In this document: piece by piece, positions 30,604-40,203 of the stretch | How the letters are laid out: every line of letters begins with the position of its first letter | Position numbering within the stretch: position 1 is the stretch's first letter | DNA from: Coemansia sp. RSA 1804 | Taxonomy: Eukaryota > Kickxellomycota > Kickxellomycetes > Kickxellales > Kickxellaceae | Direction of reading: 5' to 3' | Length of the DNA: 64,000 nt | Assembly (NCBI GenBank): GCA_027578815.1 | Contig: JANBTH010000002.1 | Span: 62,001-126,000 of the forward strand | Notes under the pieces: model-generated | The model's database searches: none | What the model was told of the DNA's origin: nothing | The model's input: only the letters and a program-made list of their open reading frames with translations | Translations under genes and position numbers: made by a program

Positions 30604-32535
30604 ATGGCGTCGATATACAACTTTAAGCGCATTGCGCCGGTCCCCGACGCCAATGACTTTCTCGACATTGTGCTGTCAAAGACGCAGCGCAAGACGCCAA
30701 CGGTAGTGCATCCTGGATACAAGATCACACGCATCCGCCAGTTCTACATGCGCAAGGTGAAGTTCACGCAGGAGTCGTTTGACGAGAAGCTGCGGGCGAT
30801 TCTGGAGGAGTTCCCAGTGCTGGACAACGTGCATCCATTCTATGCTGATCTGATGAACGTGCTGTACGACAAGGATCACTACAAGCTGGCGCTGGGACAA
30901 ATCAACACGGCCAAGCATCTGATTGACGCGGTGGGCAAGGACTATGTGCGTCTGCTCAAGTTCGGCGACTCGCTGTACAGATGCAAGCAGCTGAAGCGTG
31001 CGGCTATGGGTCGTATGGCAACTATTATGAAGCGGCAGAAGGACTCGCTTAGCTACCTGGAGCAGGTGAGACAGCACCTGGGGCGTCTGCCTACAATTGA
31101 CCCAAACACGCGCACGCTGATAGTGTGCGGGTACCCGAATGTGGGCAAATCGTCGTTCATGAACAAAGTGACCCGTGCCGATGTCGATGTGCAGCCGTAT
31201 GCGTTTACGACAAAGTCGCTGTTTGTCGGGCACATGGACTACAAGTATCTGCGGTGGCAGGTGATTGACACTCCCGGGATTCTGGACCATCCGCTGGAGG
31301 ACCGCAATACCATTGAGATGCAGTCAATCACGGCGCTGGCGCATCTGCGTGCCGCGGTGATGTTCTTCATTGATCTGTCGGGCCAGTGCGGATACTCGGT
31401 GCAGGAGCAGGTGAATCTGTTCAACTCCATCAAGCCGCTGTTTGCCAACAAGCCGACGCTGCTTGTTGTGTCCAAGACCGACGCATGTGCGTTGGACGAT
31501 GCCAGCCCCGAGGACCGTGCGCTGGTCGAGTCGGCATGCGCCAGCGGCGTTGAGCTGTCGCAGCTCAGCTCGTATCTGGACAAAGGAATCGTCGAGACAC
31601 GCAACCTGGCGTGCGACAAGCTGCTCCAGCAGCGTGTGGAGATGAAGCTCAAGGGCCAGAAGGTTGCCAATGTGCTCAACAAGCTCAATGTTGCGCAGCC
31701 AGGGCGTCGTGACGCGGTGGAGCGCCCTGCATGCATCCCTGAGGCCGTGGCCAAGCGTCGCCGCTACGACCCGACGGATCCCGACCGGCGCACTCTGGAG
31801 CGCGATCTGGAGACAGCCGGCGGCGGCGCTGGTATCTACAACGTGGATCTTAAGAAAAGGTATCTGCTGGCGGCCGATGAGTGGAAATACGATGCGGTTC
31901 CCGAGATCATGGACGGACGCAACGTTATCGACTTTGTGGACCCTGCGATCGAGGAGCGGCTGGCCGAGCTTGAGCGCGAGGAGGAGCGGCTGGAGGCCGA
32001 GGGCATGTACGACTCGCCCGACGATGGCGAGGAGGATGACGAGGAGGAGAAGCGCATCCGCGACCTTGCGCGCCGCATCCGCGAGAAGAAGCAGCTGATT
32101 GCAAAGGCCTCGTTCATCAACAACGTCAACCGTCCAACCCTCAATGCTAAGCAGAAGGCCGCTGCCAGCACGTCCGAGGAGTTTGCCGAGCATCTGCGGA
32201 GACTGGGACTCAACTCCGACGACGCCGACAGAACCTCCGACCGCATTTCTCGCAAGCGCGGAAGATCCGAGTCCCGCGATCCTTCGTCTGCTCTGCAGCT
32301 TGCTAGATCGTCCAGTCTGGCCGCTCGTGCCGTATCGGTTGTGCGCGACCGCTCGACGATGGGTCTCAACGACTCAAAGCGTCACCACACAAATGTCGAA
32401 AAGTCCCGCTCCATTGTGAACCGTCGCATCGCCCGCACCGGAAAGGCTGGCGAGGCTGACCGTGCCATCAGGACCAAGATGCCCAAGCATCTGTTTACCG
32501 GAAAGCGTGGCATTGGTACCGCCAACCACCGCTAA
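30604..32535 (+). CDS. NOG1: Nucleolar GTP-binding protein NOG1
   Basis: A GTPase of pre-60S particles needed for maturation of the large ribosomal subunit in the nucleolus. The 643 aa protein starts with the conserved MASIYNFKRIAPVP and has the helical N-terminal domain. The GTPase core follows: G1 GYPNVGKSS at 176-184, TTKSLFVGH, G3 DTPGILDHP, and G4 as SKTD. The C-terminal part is charged and helical, ending in a basic NOGCT-like tail (VEKSRSIVNRRIARTGKAG, LFTGKRG). Length is close to yeast Nog1 (647). It is intronless. Confidence 0.96.
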   Translation: MASIYNFKRIAPVPDANDFLDIVLSKTQRKTPTVVHPGYKITRIRQFYMRKVKFTQESFDEKLRAILEEFPVLDNVHPFYADLMNVLYDKDHYKLALGQINTAKHLIDAVGKDYVRLLKFGDSLYRCKQLKRAAMGRMATIMKRQKDSLSYLEQVRQHLGRLPTIDPNTRTLIVCGYPNVGKSSFMNKVTRADVDVQPYAFTTKSLFVGHMDYKYLRWQVIDTPGILDHPLEDRNTIEMQSITALAHLRAAVMFFIDLSGQCGYSVQEQVNLFNSIKPLFANKPTLLVVSKTDACALDDASPEDRALVESACASGVELSQLSSYLDKGIVETRNLACDKLLQQRVEMKLKGQKVANVLNKLNVAQPGRRDAVERPACIPEAVAKRRRYDPTDPDRRTLERDLETAGGGAGIYNVDLKKRYLLAADEWKYDAVPEIMDGRNVIDFVDPAIEERLAELEREEERLEAEGMYDSPDDGEEDDEEEKRIRDLARRIREKKQLIAKASFINNVNRPTLNAKQKAAASTSEEFAEHLRRLGLNSDDADRTSDRISRKRGRSESRDPSSALQLARSSSLAARAVSVVRDRSTMGLNDSKRHHTNVEKSRSIVNRRIARTGKAGEADRAIRTKMPKHLFTGKRGIGTANHR

Positions 32536-32657
32536 GCTTTGTTGTTAGCTATCCTTTCAGCAATTTCCTTTTCTTTATTACTTGTTCTGTTTCCTTTCTT
32601 TCCACCTTTACTTGGCCCTTTCTTTGCCATTATATGAGCTATACAAAAAGTTCTCTT

Positions 32658-33542
32658 CTACACCTGGTCGACATCCATCGACGAAGAGCGCGGCGATGCC
32701 GTCGTATCGTCAACTGCTTCATCCTGCTGTTCTGTCGGCAGAATCTTTGGCGGAGTGTAAAGCACCAGCGCGCCGCCTCCGCTACTTCTGCTTGTTCCAT
32801 CGTGGTCCTTTTGCTTCTGACTGCTGCGCAGGAACGGCTGTGCGCGGATGCTAAGTGGGATATCAATAACCGTGAATCGGGTTGGATCCACTTCTGATCC
32901 ATCGGCAATGCTATCATCGTTTTCATCGGATATTTGGTCCGCTTGTGTTTCTTGTGCCATCACCTGTGATCCGAGGCTATTTTCCTCTGAAATCGATGTG
33001 TCCAAGGTCTCCTGCATCGCTGTAGGAGTAGGTTCCGCAATGATCCGATCGCCTGTGGAGGCGGGAATGCTGGTCTGCTCCTGCTCATGTGGTTGTTGTT
33101 GGTTCGTCCGTCTTGACTTTCGGCTGCTTCCACCACCAACACCATTCATCATGATCCCTTCCATCGCCTCGCTTTCGCCACTGCCATCACCATCGGCAGC
33201 CGCCACGCGTTTCCTTCCTCTTCCTTGCTGGACCAAAAGGTCAAGTGCATTATGTTGCTGTTCTGTTGTTCCGCTTATTCGTCGCCTGCTTGCCGGCGGT
33301 TGCTGCCACTGTTGCTCCAGCACCAGCCCATCGCCAAACCCTGCGTGTCCTCCGCCATAGCATCGGCTGTTATCTCCGGCTGTCACCAATCGGGGATCCT
33401 CTACCGCAAATACCCGTCTCTGTCTCTGCCCCTGTCTCTGCTTGTCAAACTTGTCAAAGGCAGCACTGTTTGGCAGATAATATGTGTCTTCTTCGTGTTT
33501 GCGCTTCGGCCGTGTCCGTACACTACTAGTACTACTGTTCAT
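32658..33542 (-). CDS. Disordered protein of unknown function (294 aa)
   Basis: I do not recognise this gene. The protein is low complexity with many Gln, Ser, Gly and basic clusters (RPKRKHEEDTYYLP at the start, GRGRKR, SRKSRR), consistent with a nuclear protein. Two short ordered-looking segments occur near the C-terminus: RFTVIDIPLSIRAQPF and GGALVLYTPPKILP, which may be linear binding motifs. GC content and codon use are like the neighbours, and the ORF is long and antisense-free, so I accept it as a gene. Its 3' end faces NOG1 at 120 bp. Confidence 0.65.
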   Translation of the reverse strand: MNSSTSSVRTRPKRKHEEDTYYLPNSAAFDKFDKQRQGQRQRRVFAVEDPRLVTAGDNSRCYGGGHAGFGDGLVLEQQWQQPPASRRRISGTTEQQHNALDLLVQQGRGRKRVAAADGDGSGESEAMEGIMMNGVGGGSSRKSRRTNQQQPHEQEQTSIPASTGDRIIAEPTPTAMQETLDTSISEENSLGSQVMAQETQADQISDENDDSIADGSEVDPTRFTVIDIPLSIRAQPFLRSSQKQKDHDGTSRSSGGGALVLYTPPKILPTEQQDEAVDDTTASPRSSSMDVDQV

Positions 33543-34473
33543 TGTGTCATTAGTCTCGCCGTTGCTTGGTGAGAAGCTCTGTTTATCACAGCGTATGGTT
33601 CAATAAAATAACACACATTACTATGTATAATAAACAAAAAAAAAACAAAAAAGAATGTAAAAGAACAAAGCAGAAAAACGGTTTTTTTATTGTGAAACAA
33701 GGTGGCGCTGAAAATCAAAGTGGCGTTTGTGTTACGAAAGCCAATCGGGAAGGAAAAATGCCGTGTTGTTGTCAGCATGATCTGTGATCGATTTATGCCC
33801 ATTCATCGGGTCTTTTGAAAGCATATACATATCTCATTCCGTCCACAATGGCCCATAGCACCAGGTTCCACACTTGAATGATTTAGTATTCTCAGGATTG
33901 ACTCTAGAGGTATTAGCATTTTGATATGGTAACTATAAGAATAATTACAAGCTTTTGCTTTTAAACCACTACTGACAGAAGAACCATGCAGTAATAAAGC
34001 TCTCCTGCTGTACTGTTTTACATTTCAAGCACAAATCTATAAATATCTATTAATATTGAACGCGGCATATTTTTTTGGGCTGCCGAGAAAAAAATAAACA
34101 TTAAAGACAGAACATTTGGCAAAATTACCCGTCAGCAATGATTACGTGAATCATTCCGGAACCTTTACAACCAATTCACACACACTTTGCTCTCCCCCAC
34201 TTTTTTTCTCATATTTTTTACGCTAGTGTCACCGGGTGGTTCACGACGGACCAAACCGGAATGGTATTACACATAAGCCAAACCATTGCTGCCTACAAAA
34301 GAAAGAATTGTCCGACACTATCTTCCATTTTGTAACGAGAGATGGATAAATAGCTGGTGTGCTGCTGGGATCTTTACGATATCTCCATATAGATATAATG
34401 CGTTTCACTATTATACGGCACCTACTTCCCTCTTTACTTTTTCCAAAGTACAAAATCTTATCTAGTTCTTACA
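33543..34473. other. Divergent intergenic region before alternative oxidase 2
   Basis: AT-rich, with no credible ORF. The right part should hold the promoter of alternative oxidase 2. It shows no obvious similarity to the DNA before copy 1, so the duplication does not extend to the promoters. Confidence 0.4.
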
Positions 34474-35454
34474 ATGTCGGTACTTTTATCCACCAGAGCA
34501 ACATCCGTGCTAAGGGGTGTTGATCTTGGCCTACTCCAGACAAACGTCATTTCCACTCGCAGCTTTGGTATCAAATCCACGCTCCGTGCTCAGAAATTCA
34601 TGGCCAAGCTTGCCAGACAGGACGCAAAGGTTTCCTCTTCAATTACTGCTCTAAAGGAAACAGAACAAAGCCAAGATCCACTGGTGGAAGATATGCCGCG
34701 TGAGCTCAGGGTTCCAATGACCCCGCTTCCCATACGCGCCGATACCATGGAACGCCGGTGGGGTACAAAGGATCTCGAGGACCTGGATATCGGGATCAGA
34801 AAACATCGTAAGCCAGAAAATATTGCCGATACCATTGCATACTATGCGGTGAAAAGCGCCCGCAAGCCCACGGACATCTTCTTTCGCAACAAGTACCTTC
34901 ACAGATCCGTGATGCTTGAAGTAGTCGCCGCTGTACCAGGTATGGTTGGCGCGCTTATCCGTCATATAAAGTCGCTCCAGGGAATGCGGCACGACGGCGG
35001 GTGGATTGGACACTTGCTGCACGAAGCCGAGAACGAGCGCATGCATCTGATGACGTGGATGGAGGTTGGGAAGCCTGTGCTGTGGGAGCGCGCACTTATT
35101 GCGACTGTGCAGACCGGCTTCTTTGCGGTCTTTTCACTGCTCTACATGGTCAGTCCACGCACTGCGCACCGCGTTGTTGGATATCTGGAGGAAGAGGCTG
35201 TCACATCGTACACCCACTTTATTAAGGAAATTGATGCTGGGAGAATTGAAAACGTCAAGGCCCCCGCCATTGCTGTTGCCTACTGGAATCTCGACGAATC
35301 TGCTACGTTGCGCGATGTTGTGCTTGCTGTTCGCGCCGACGAGGCTCTCCACCGCGACACCAACCACCATTTCAGCGACCGCATCCGTGTTGGCCGTGAA
35401 AGCCTGTACGAAGATCTGGACCATGCTGACGACAAGCCGCACATAAAGTATTGA
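34474..35454 (+). CDS. AOX2: Alternative oxidase, mitochondrial (copy 2)
   Basis: 326 aa, with the same reaction and location as copy 1 (ubiquinol oxidation in the inner mitochondrial membrane). All diiron ligands are present: E149, E188, H191, E240, E290, H293. The presequence (MSVLLSTRATSVLRGVDLG...) and residues to about 127 differ strongly from copy 1. From AVKSARKPTDIFF onward the two proteins differ at one position that I can see. At the DNA level the last 500 coding bases differ at two sites, while a 30-base patch at 34930-34959 differs at seven. Both can be active. Different presequences and promoters suggest different regulation. It is convergent with a small-family gene. Confidence 0.97.
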   Translation: MSVLLSTRATSVLRGVDLGLLQTNVISTRSFGIKSTLRAQKFMAKLARQDAKVSSSITALKETEQSQDPLVEDMPRELRVPMTPLPIRADTMERRWGTKDLEDLDIGIRKHRKPENIADTIAYYAVKSARKPTDIFFRNKYLHRSVMLEVVAAVPGMVGALIRHIKSLQGMRHDGGWIGHLLHEAENERMHLMTWMEVGKPVLWERALIATVQTGFFAVFSLLYMVSPRTAHRVVGYLEEEAVTSYTHFIKEIDAGRIENVKAPAIAVAYWNLDESATLRDVVLAVRADEALHRDTNHHFSDRIRVGRESLYEDLDHADDKPHIKY

Positions 35455-35743
35455 GTTTATTATGAGACATTTTGCAGCCAAGTTTATAATAGCGGCAATT
35501 GTCAGTCCTTGATCTTTCATTGCTTTCTATTCACGAGGTTCTATTTTTGTCAGTTTGCAAAAAATGCCAATAATTTTATTACTCATTTCTCAATTTCTTT
35601 CATTGTTTATTTTACTCTTCTTGTTTTGTTTTATTCACTTGGTCGTGGTTGCTATAAAAAGATAAAAACTATGGCCAACTCAAGCAACACACTCTAATCA
35701 ATCCTTGTTTAACAATCTATAATCTGCACAGTTATTTTGGATT
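35455..35743. repeat. Duplicated 3' flank of alternative oxidase, copy 2
   Basis: Nearly identical partner of 10908-11197, including ctataaaa and the ATG frame MANSSNTL. It shows that the duplicated block includes the non-coding space between the oxidase and the convergent small gene. Confidence 0.75.
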
Positions 35744-35965
35744 TCAGGTGTAGTATAAGGTTCTATTGCTACCAAAGCGGTGACCTGCAACATCGTGAAC
35801 ACCACCTGTGGAGAAACCAAGGGTGGTGAATGTTATGAATGGTTTAGCTTCTCTTATTTTTTCCAAAACTTGTGCACCTGTAGTTCCACTGGGAAAATTC
35901 ATTGAAAAAGTTGTTTGAGGAGGTGTGTTGTCACCGCGCACAAAAGTAAGAGTAATCTCAGCCAT
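35744..35965 (-). CDS. Small conserved family protein C (73 aa)
   Basis: Closest intact relative of protein A. It begins MAEITLTFVRGDNTPPQ, has the core PSGTTGAQVLEKI, then TLGFSTGGVHDV, and ends NRTLYYT. No signal peptide or transmembrane segment. The ATG at 35965 is preceded by a TATA-like box at 36047-36056, the same distance as in A and B. Strand-rich halves separated by one helix (TGAQVLEKIREA) recall ubiquitin-like folds, but there is no C-terminal GG, so conjugation is not suggested. It is convergent with alternative oxidase 2, as A is with copy 1. Confidence 0.78.
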   Translation of the reverse strand: MAEITLTFVRGDNTPPQTTFSMNFPSGTTGAQVLEKIREAKPFITFTTLGFSTGGVHDVAGHRFGSNRTLYYT

Positions 35966-36675
35966 TCCCTATGTCTAATCGATGGTTGGAGTGTTCAATG
36001 TGAATATTAACAATGGAATGAACTAAACATCAGGCAGAATTCCTTGCCTTTTTATATTGCAACAAACCAACATTAAAATTGCTGGTTTAATGCAAATTAA
36101 ATTGTTCACTATGTAAGCTTTAGATATTTTACATAAACAATTTAGTACTTGATATCTAAAATAAGTCATAATATTGGCTGTTATGTAATCATTTATTCAC
36201 GAGATCTTTACGTATATTTTGCAATGACTTTTTTGTTTGGCAGCTGATAGTACGTGACTTTTGTATAAATGGGCCATAGGCTCGTCATTATTACAATCAA
36301 ATATATTATATTTCATTATTTGTAGTAATTAGATAACATACGTCATGGAATGTTTCCGTTTTTAATTTTTCAATCTTAGCGTTTGTAAGCAACTCAAATC
36401 CACATTAAAATCAATCAAGGATCTCGGTTTGAAGCATTCCTCAACTTTTAAAGTTGGAAAATTGTGATGCAATTGATACATCTGACAAATAAATGACAGC
36501 AGATGTTTCTTCTTTTATTTTGCCTAGTAAACGGCAAGCCTGCAGCTGCTTTGGCAAATAACTGATATTCCGCTGTCACTAAAATTTTTGCTTTTTAATG
36601 CTTGCAATATTATTAATATTTTTTACTGGTTTGCACCATTTTTATTAGCAGCACATTCTAAATATGTTGATTATA
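35966..36675 (-). repeat. Shared 5'-flank repeat, copy 3 (upstream of protein C)
   Basis: Collinear with 11420-12086, including the segment near 36494 (gacagcagatgttt) and tgctttttaatgcttgcaat. It shows that gene and long 5' flank were duplicated together. The right boundary is approximate. Confidence 0.7.
36047..36056 (-). promoter_or_regulatory. TATA-like box of small protein C
   Basis: TATAAAAAGG on the minus strand, 82-91 nt before the ATG at 35965, identical in sequence and position to the box of member B. Confidence 0.55.
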
Positions 36676-37910
36676 TTGATTGCTAGTCAAAGTAATAAAA
36701 AACAGTGTGCAAGACAGTTTTACATTAATAAAAATTCTAAAATTCTAAAAAAAGTAATAGCACAATAGGTCGCCTAGTTAGTGTGCTAATAGCTTACACT
36801 AGGTGGTCCATAGAAAGTTGTAAGCAATTTATAAACTTTTTGACTAAACTTATGCATTTAAAGTAAATATATACTTGCTGGCACCCTTTAACCAAGTTTG
36901 CTAATAAATAAATAAAACATATAAAGAATATGCAAACGAGGATACTTTTTGCAAGATATGAAACAATAACTAAATTAGAATACAATACCAAGAATATACA
37001 GAGACTCAAGAAACCGTTGCAATTTTATTGCCGTGTTTGGGGGTTTACAAATATCCCTTGATCCGCTAATTGGAAACAGCTGTAAATAAAAATATATTTA
37101 TTGATTTACCATTATGTTTGATGTTAACTTGCACATAATTATTTTTAGCCTTGAACCACAGCCATGTATATGTAGTTATGCCTGCCAAATTTATTCTGTT
37201 GACTTTAGTTTTACCAGAATTTGCTTTTATTGTTAACTTTCCAACTGTTTATAATTTATATTAATGTTTTTTAATACTTGAGACATGGATCCGTAAAAAA
37301 TTTAAATTGTTAAAATATTGGCAGACAATTCATCATTTTTTGGATGTAGATTGATATAGTTATTTTGGCAATAAATAATTTTTTGGGTAACTCGCAACTT
37401 GCTTAAAAGCAATTTACTGAATTTATTATTTCTGACGGAGTGCTGAGATAATGACATATGTTGTATAATACAATGTATGCTTTATGGTTGTTATTTTTAC
37501 AATATAAAAGTTGGACAACAACAGCCAACGGTAAATATAATAGTGTGCAAAATGTAAAGATAATTAATTAAGATTGAGGCATGTTTTGTAAGAAGAGAAG
37601 ATTACTTGAAAGTCAGCCAAATAAAATTGTTTCAATAGCGTGTTGCTAGTATGTTTACAATATTTTTTAAATAATTACGCAATACAAGTAACAAACACAT
37701 TATCTTACAGAAAACAATTTGCAATATTACTTTTTAGATTTATGTTATATTTTAATTACTAATTTGAGATATATATTTTTTAAAAAACCAGACAACCTGA
37801 AAAACATTGCAACAGTTTGTTGAGTCATTGCCAGAATTATAGACAACCCAAGAAACACATTCTAGTTAGCCCTTGCTTGATGGTTTTGAATTAGCAAAAT
37901 TTTTTAAATT
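36676..37910. other. Very AT-rich intergenic DNA
   Basis: No ORF with a motif was seen. The last 75 bases (about 37835-37910) resemble the 3' flank of protein C (caag-aaacacattctag...), so the unit of member D begins there. Nothing else was recognised. Confidence 0.4.
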
Positions 37911-38131
37911 TTAAGTGTAGTATAGGGTTCTATTGCTACCAAATCGGTGATTTGTAACATCGTGAACACCACCTGTGGAGAAACCAAGGGTGTTGAATGT
38001 CATGAATGGGTTATCTTTTCGTATTTTTCCAAAACTTGTTTACCTTTAGTTCCTCTGGGGAAATTCATTGAAAAAGTTGCTTTGGGAGGTGTGTTGCTAC
38101 CGTATGCAAAAGTGAGAGTAATCTCAGCCAT
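37911..38131 (-). pseudogene. Small family member D, one-base frameshift
   Basis: A close copy of protein C. The ATG at 38131 opens MAEITLTFAYGSNTPPKAT. The frame breaks at an A-run (five A here at 38024-38028 on the complementary T-run, six in C) and gives a stop shortly after. The next frame continues TLGFSTGGVHDV and ends NRTLYYT at TAA (37911-37913). Length is 221 nt against 222 in C. There are no other stops. The single lesion in a homopolymer is of the same type as in member B. Confidence 0.75.
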
Positions 38132-38600
38132 TTCCTATGTCTAATCAATGGTTGCAATATTTTTATATGAAAATGAATAATAATTTGAATTGAAAAAGCA
38201 GGCAGAATTCTTTGTCATTTTATATTACAACAAGAGAACATTAAAATAATCTGTTTAGTATGGATGAATTGGCCGCTATGTAAGCTTTGGGTATTTTATC
38301 TCAACATTTTAATATTTTATTTCTAAAATGAAGGAAAATATTGACTGTCGCATAATCATTTATTCACAAGGCCTTTGCACATGCTTTTCAGTGGAGCCTA
38401 TTTTATTTGACTGTAAATAGTGCGAGAGTATTTCGAAACGTAAGCTGTAGGAGTGTGTCACCACTCTTTCACTTATTACCATATTACACTTATTGTAAGA
38501 ACCAAGTGGCACACATTACACACGATGAAGAAAAGAAAGAGAAAAACCAGTCAAATTACGGATGGGCTTGCAGAAAGTGGATATGTTTCAATTCAAAAAT
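38132..38600 (-). repeat. Shared 5'-flank repeat, copy 4 (upstream of member D)
   Basis: Collinear with the flanks of A, B and C (ggcagaattc, ttttatatta, ctatgtaagctttgg, attattcaca, tgtcaccactctt). The TATA-like box is TATAAAATGA at 38215-38224, 84-93 nt before the ATG. The match fades at about 38560-38600. Confidence 0.65.
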
Positions 38601-38960
38601 CTAGTATTATGATATTCTATAAGGCTCTTTTGTAATAAATCTGTACTTGGAATCAATATACGAGAAATTGCCTACTGAATACATTCTAACTTCAATATCC
38701 GCTTGCATCTTATAAGGTTGGGCAGGTCATAGCAACCTCATGTCGTGGATGTTGGGGCAGATCTCAACGGGTGTCAGTTATGCACCTGTTAATTGCCATT
38801 TTCGTATTTGCGATTGCTGGTTAGTATGGCATGCCAGCTTCGCGATGCTTTGCTTCCATCGCATATCTAGTTGTTGTAAAGACTAATCCTCTCATCTTTA
38901 TCTTGAAATAATCACTCCGTTAATACATTAAGTAGAATAGAAATGTGAATCAAGCTGCAT
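38601..38960. other. Intergenic region, 3' side of FAF1-like gene
   Basis: More GC-balanced than the island to the left. Nothing recognisable and no ORF of note. It marks the edge of the AT-rich island. Confidence 0.35.
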
Positions 38961-39680
38961 CTAGCGGCGGTGTTTCTTGGAACCACCACCACCAGCACCA
39001 TCGGAGGCTCTTTTGTGTGGGTTTCCGCTCCTCTTTGATTTTCCAACCCGCGCGGCTGAGCCACTGCCACTGACACGATCAATATGAGATTTGGAGATAT
39101 GCAGCACACCGTCCTTGAATCTGCCAGACCCGATCCTGAGACCCCTATCAGTATCCTTCCTTGGCCTCGAGTCCCTTTTATCTTCCGCCGAGGATTTGCC
39201 AGTGTACAAGAGTTCCAGCTCGCGCTTCATCGAGGCATTCAGAATCCCCCTGTCCTTAGCGTCCTGAATATGCTTATCAGCGCGCGCCTGTCTGTTCTTC
39301 TGGACCGCAAAGAACATATCGGCAGGCATTTTCTCCTTGCCCCGTACCTTCATTCCAAGCTTGGCCAGCTTTTGCGTATTGTGCTTGTGCCGCTCGCGGC
39401 CGGATAGCTGGGATTCGTGGAGCCGCTCGATCATCAGTCTGCCTTCGGTCAGCAGGTCCTCCACCTCCCTATCGTGTCTCCGGTCCTCCTGCTCCTCCCG
39501 CTCCTCCTCCTTTGTTTTCCGCGGTGCGGTCGCTGAGGTGTCGCTGTTCAGTTTGCTTATTTTCGTCGCCATGAATGCCTTGTACTCGTGCTTGCTGCTT
39601 GTTGGCTTTGCTCGTGTGGTGTCGTTGAACACGACCACCTCTGGCGCGCGCTTCGCTGTGGGTCGAACATTGGTTGGCAT
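38961..39680 (-). CDS. FAF1: rRNA-processing protein FAF1-like (C1orf131 family)
   Basis: A small basic nucleolar protein of the SSU processome, needed for 18S rRNA maturation. The 239 aa protein is Lys/Arg/Glu-rich with a helical centre. The family signature near the C-terminus, GRFKDGVLHISKSHI, is followed by a basic Ser/Gly tail ending KKHRR. The ATG at 39680 (MPTNVRPTAKRAPEVVVF) is the first. The frame stays open upstream only to a TTG at 39701. Confidence 0.82.
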   Translation of the reverse strand: MPTNVRPTAKRAPEVVVFNDTTRAKPTSSKHEYKAFMATKISKLNSDTSATAPRKTKEEEREEQEDRRHDREVEDLLTEGRLMIERLHESQLSGRERHKHNTQKLAKLGMKVRGKEKMPADMFFAVQKNRQARADKHIQDAKDRGILNASMKRELELLYTGKSSAEDKRDSRPRKDTDRGLRIGSGRFKDGVLHISKSHIDRVSGSGSAARVGKSKRSGNPHKRASDGAGGGGSKKHRR

Positions 39681-39897
39681 TATAAGGAAGAAGAAAACCA
39701 AAAGTATTCTATAAGAATAATGTACAAAATATGGGTTTATCGCCTGCTACTTTATTTTTATCTGAGAGGTGTTAGAGAGAAAATATAATAGGAATGTGAA
39801 GTTTAAAGAAAAGAGCTTTGAATTATTAGACCTTTTCAACATCAACACATTATTTGGTGTGCAGGAATAAAAAAATTCATACACATAAAAAAGATAA

Positions 39898-40098
39898 TCA
39901 ACGCTTATAGATCAGATCAAATGCGATTACCATTACTGCCTTTCTCATTTTGTTTTTAGCCTCGGATTGCGAGATGGATGAGGGGGAAAAGTTACCACAC
40001 ATTCTTTTTTCACTTTCAGCAACACATTTTTCTTGCTGTTTCACCTCTCTTTTTTGACCTTCTTCTGATAAAGGTTCCGAAATAGTGGCAATTTGCAT
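39898..40098 (-). CDS. Possible small protein (66 aa), unknown
   Basis: ATG at 40098, MQIATISEPLSEEGQKREV, charged with Glu/Lys and two Cys, ending LIYKR. It lies 105 bp from the divergent PP2C gene. GC content is near that of the intergenic DNA. It could be real, or the first exon of a spliced gene, or chance. Confidence 0.3.
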   Translation of the reverse strand: MQIATISEPLSEEGQKREVKQQEKCVAESEKRMCGNFSPSSISQSEAKNKMRKAVMVIAFDLIYKR

Positions 40099-40203
40099 AG
40101 TTCATTAACTTTTAGTTTATCCCCGAATCAACTCTCTTTCTTTCAAAACCCTATTTCTGCGTGCCACAACAACAACAGCAGCAACGGTATAGTATCATAA
40201 TAA

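Noticed and set aside
11198..38600. Mobile element as cause of the repeated units
   Set aside because: No transposase, reverse transcriptase, terminal repeats or target-site duplications are visible. The units hold host-type genes.
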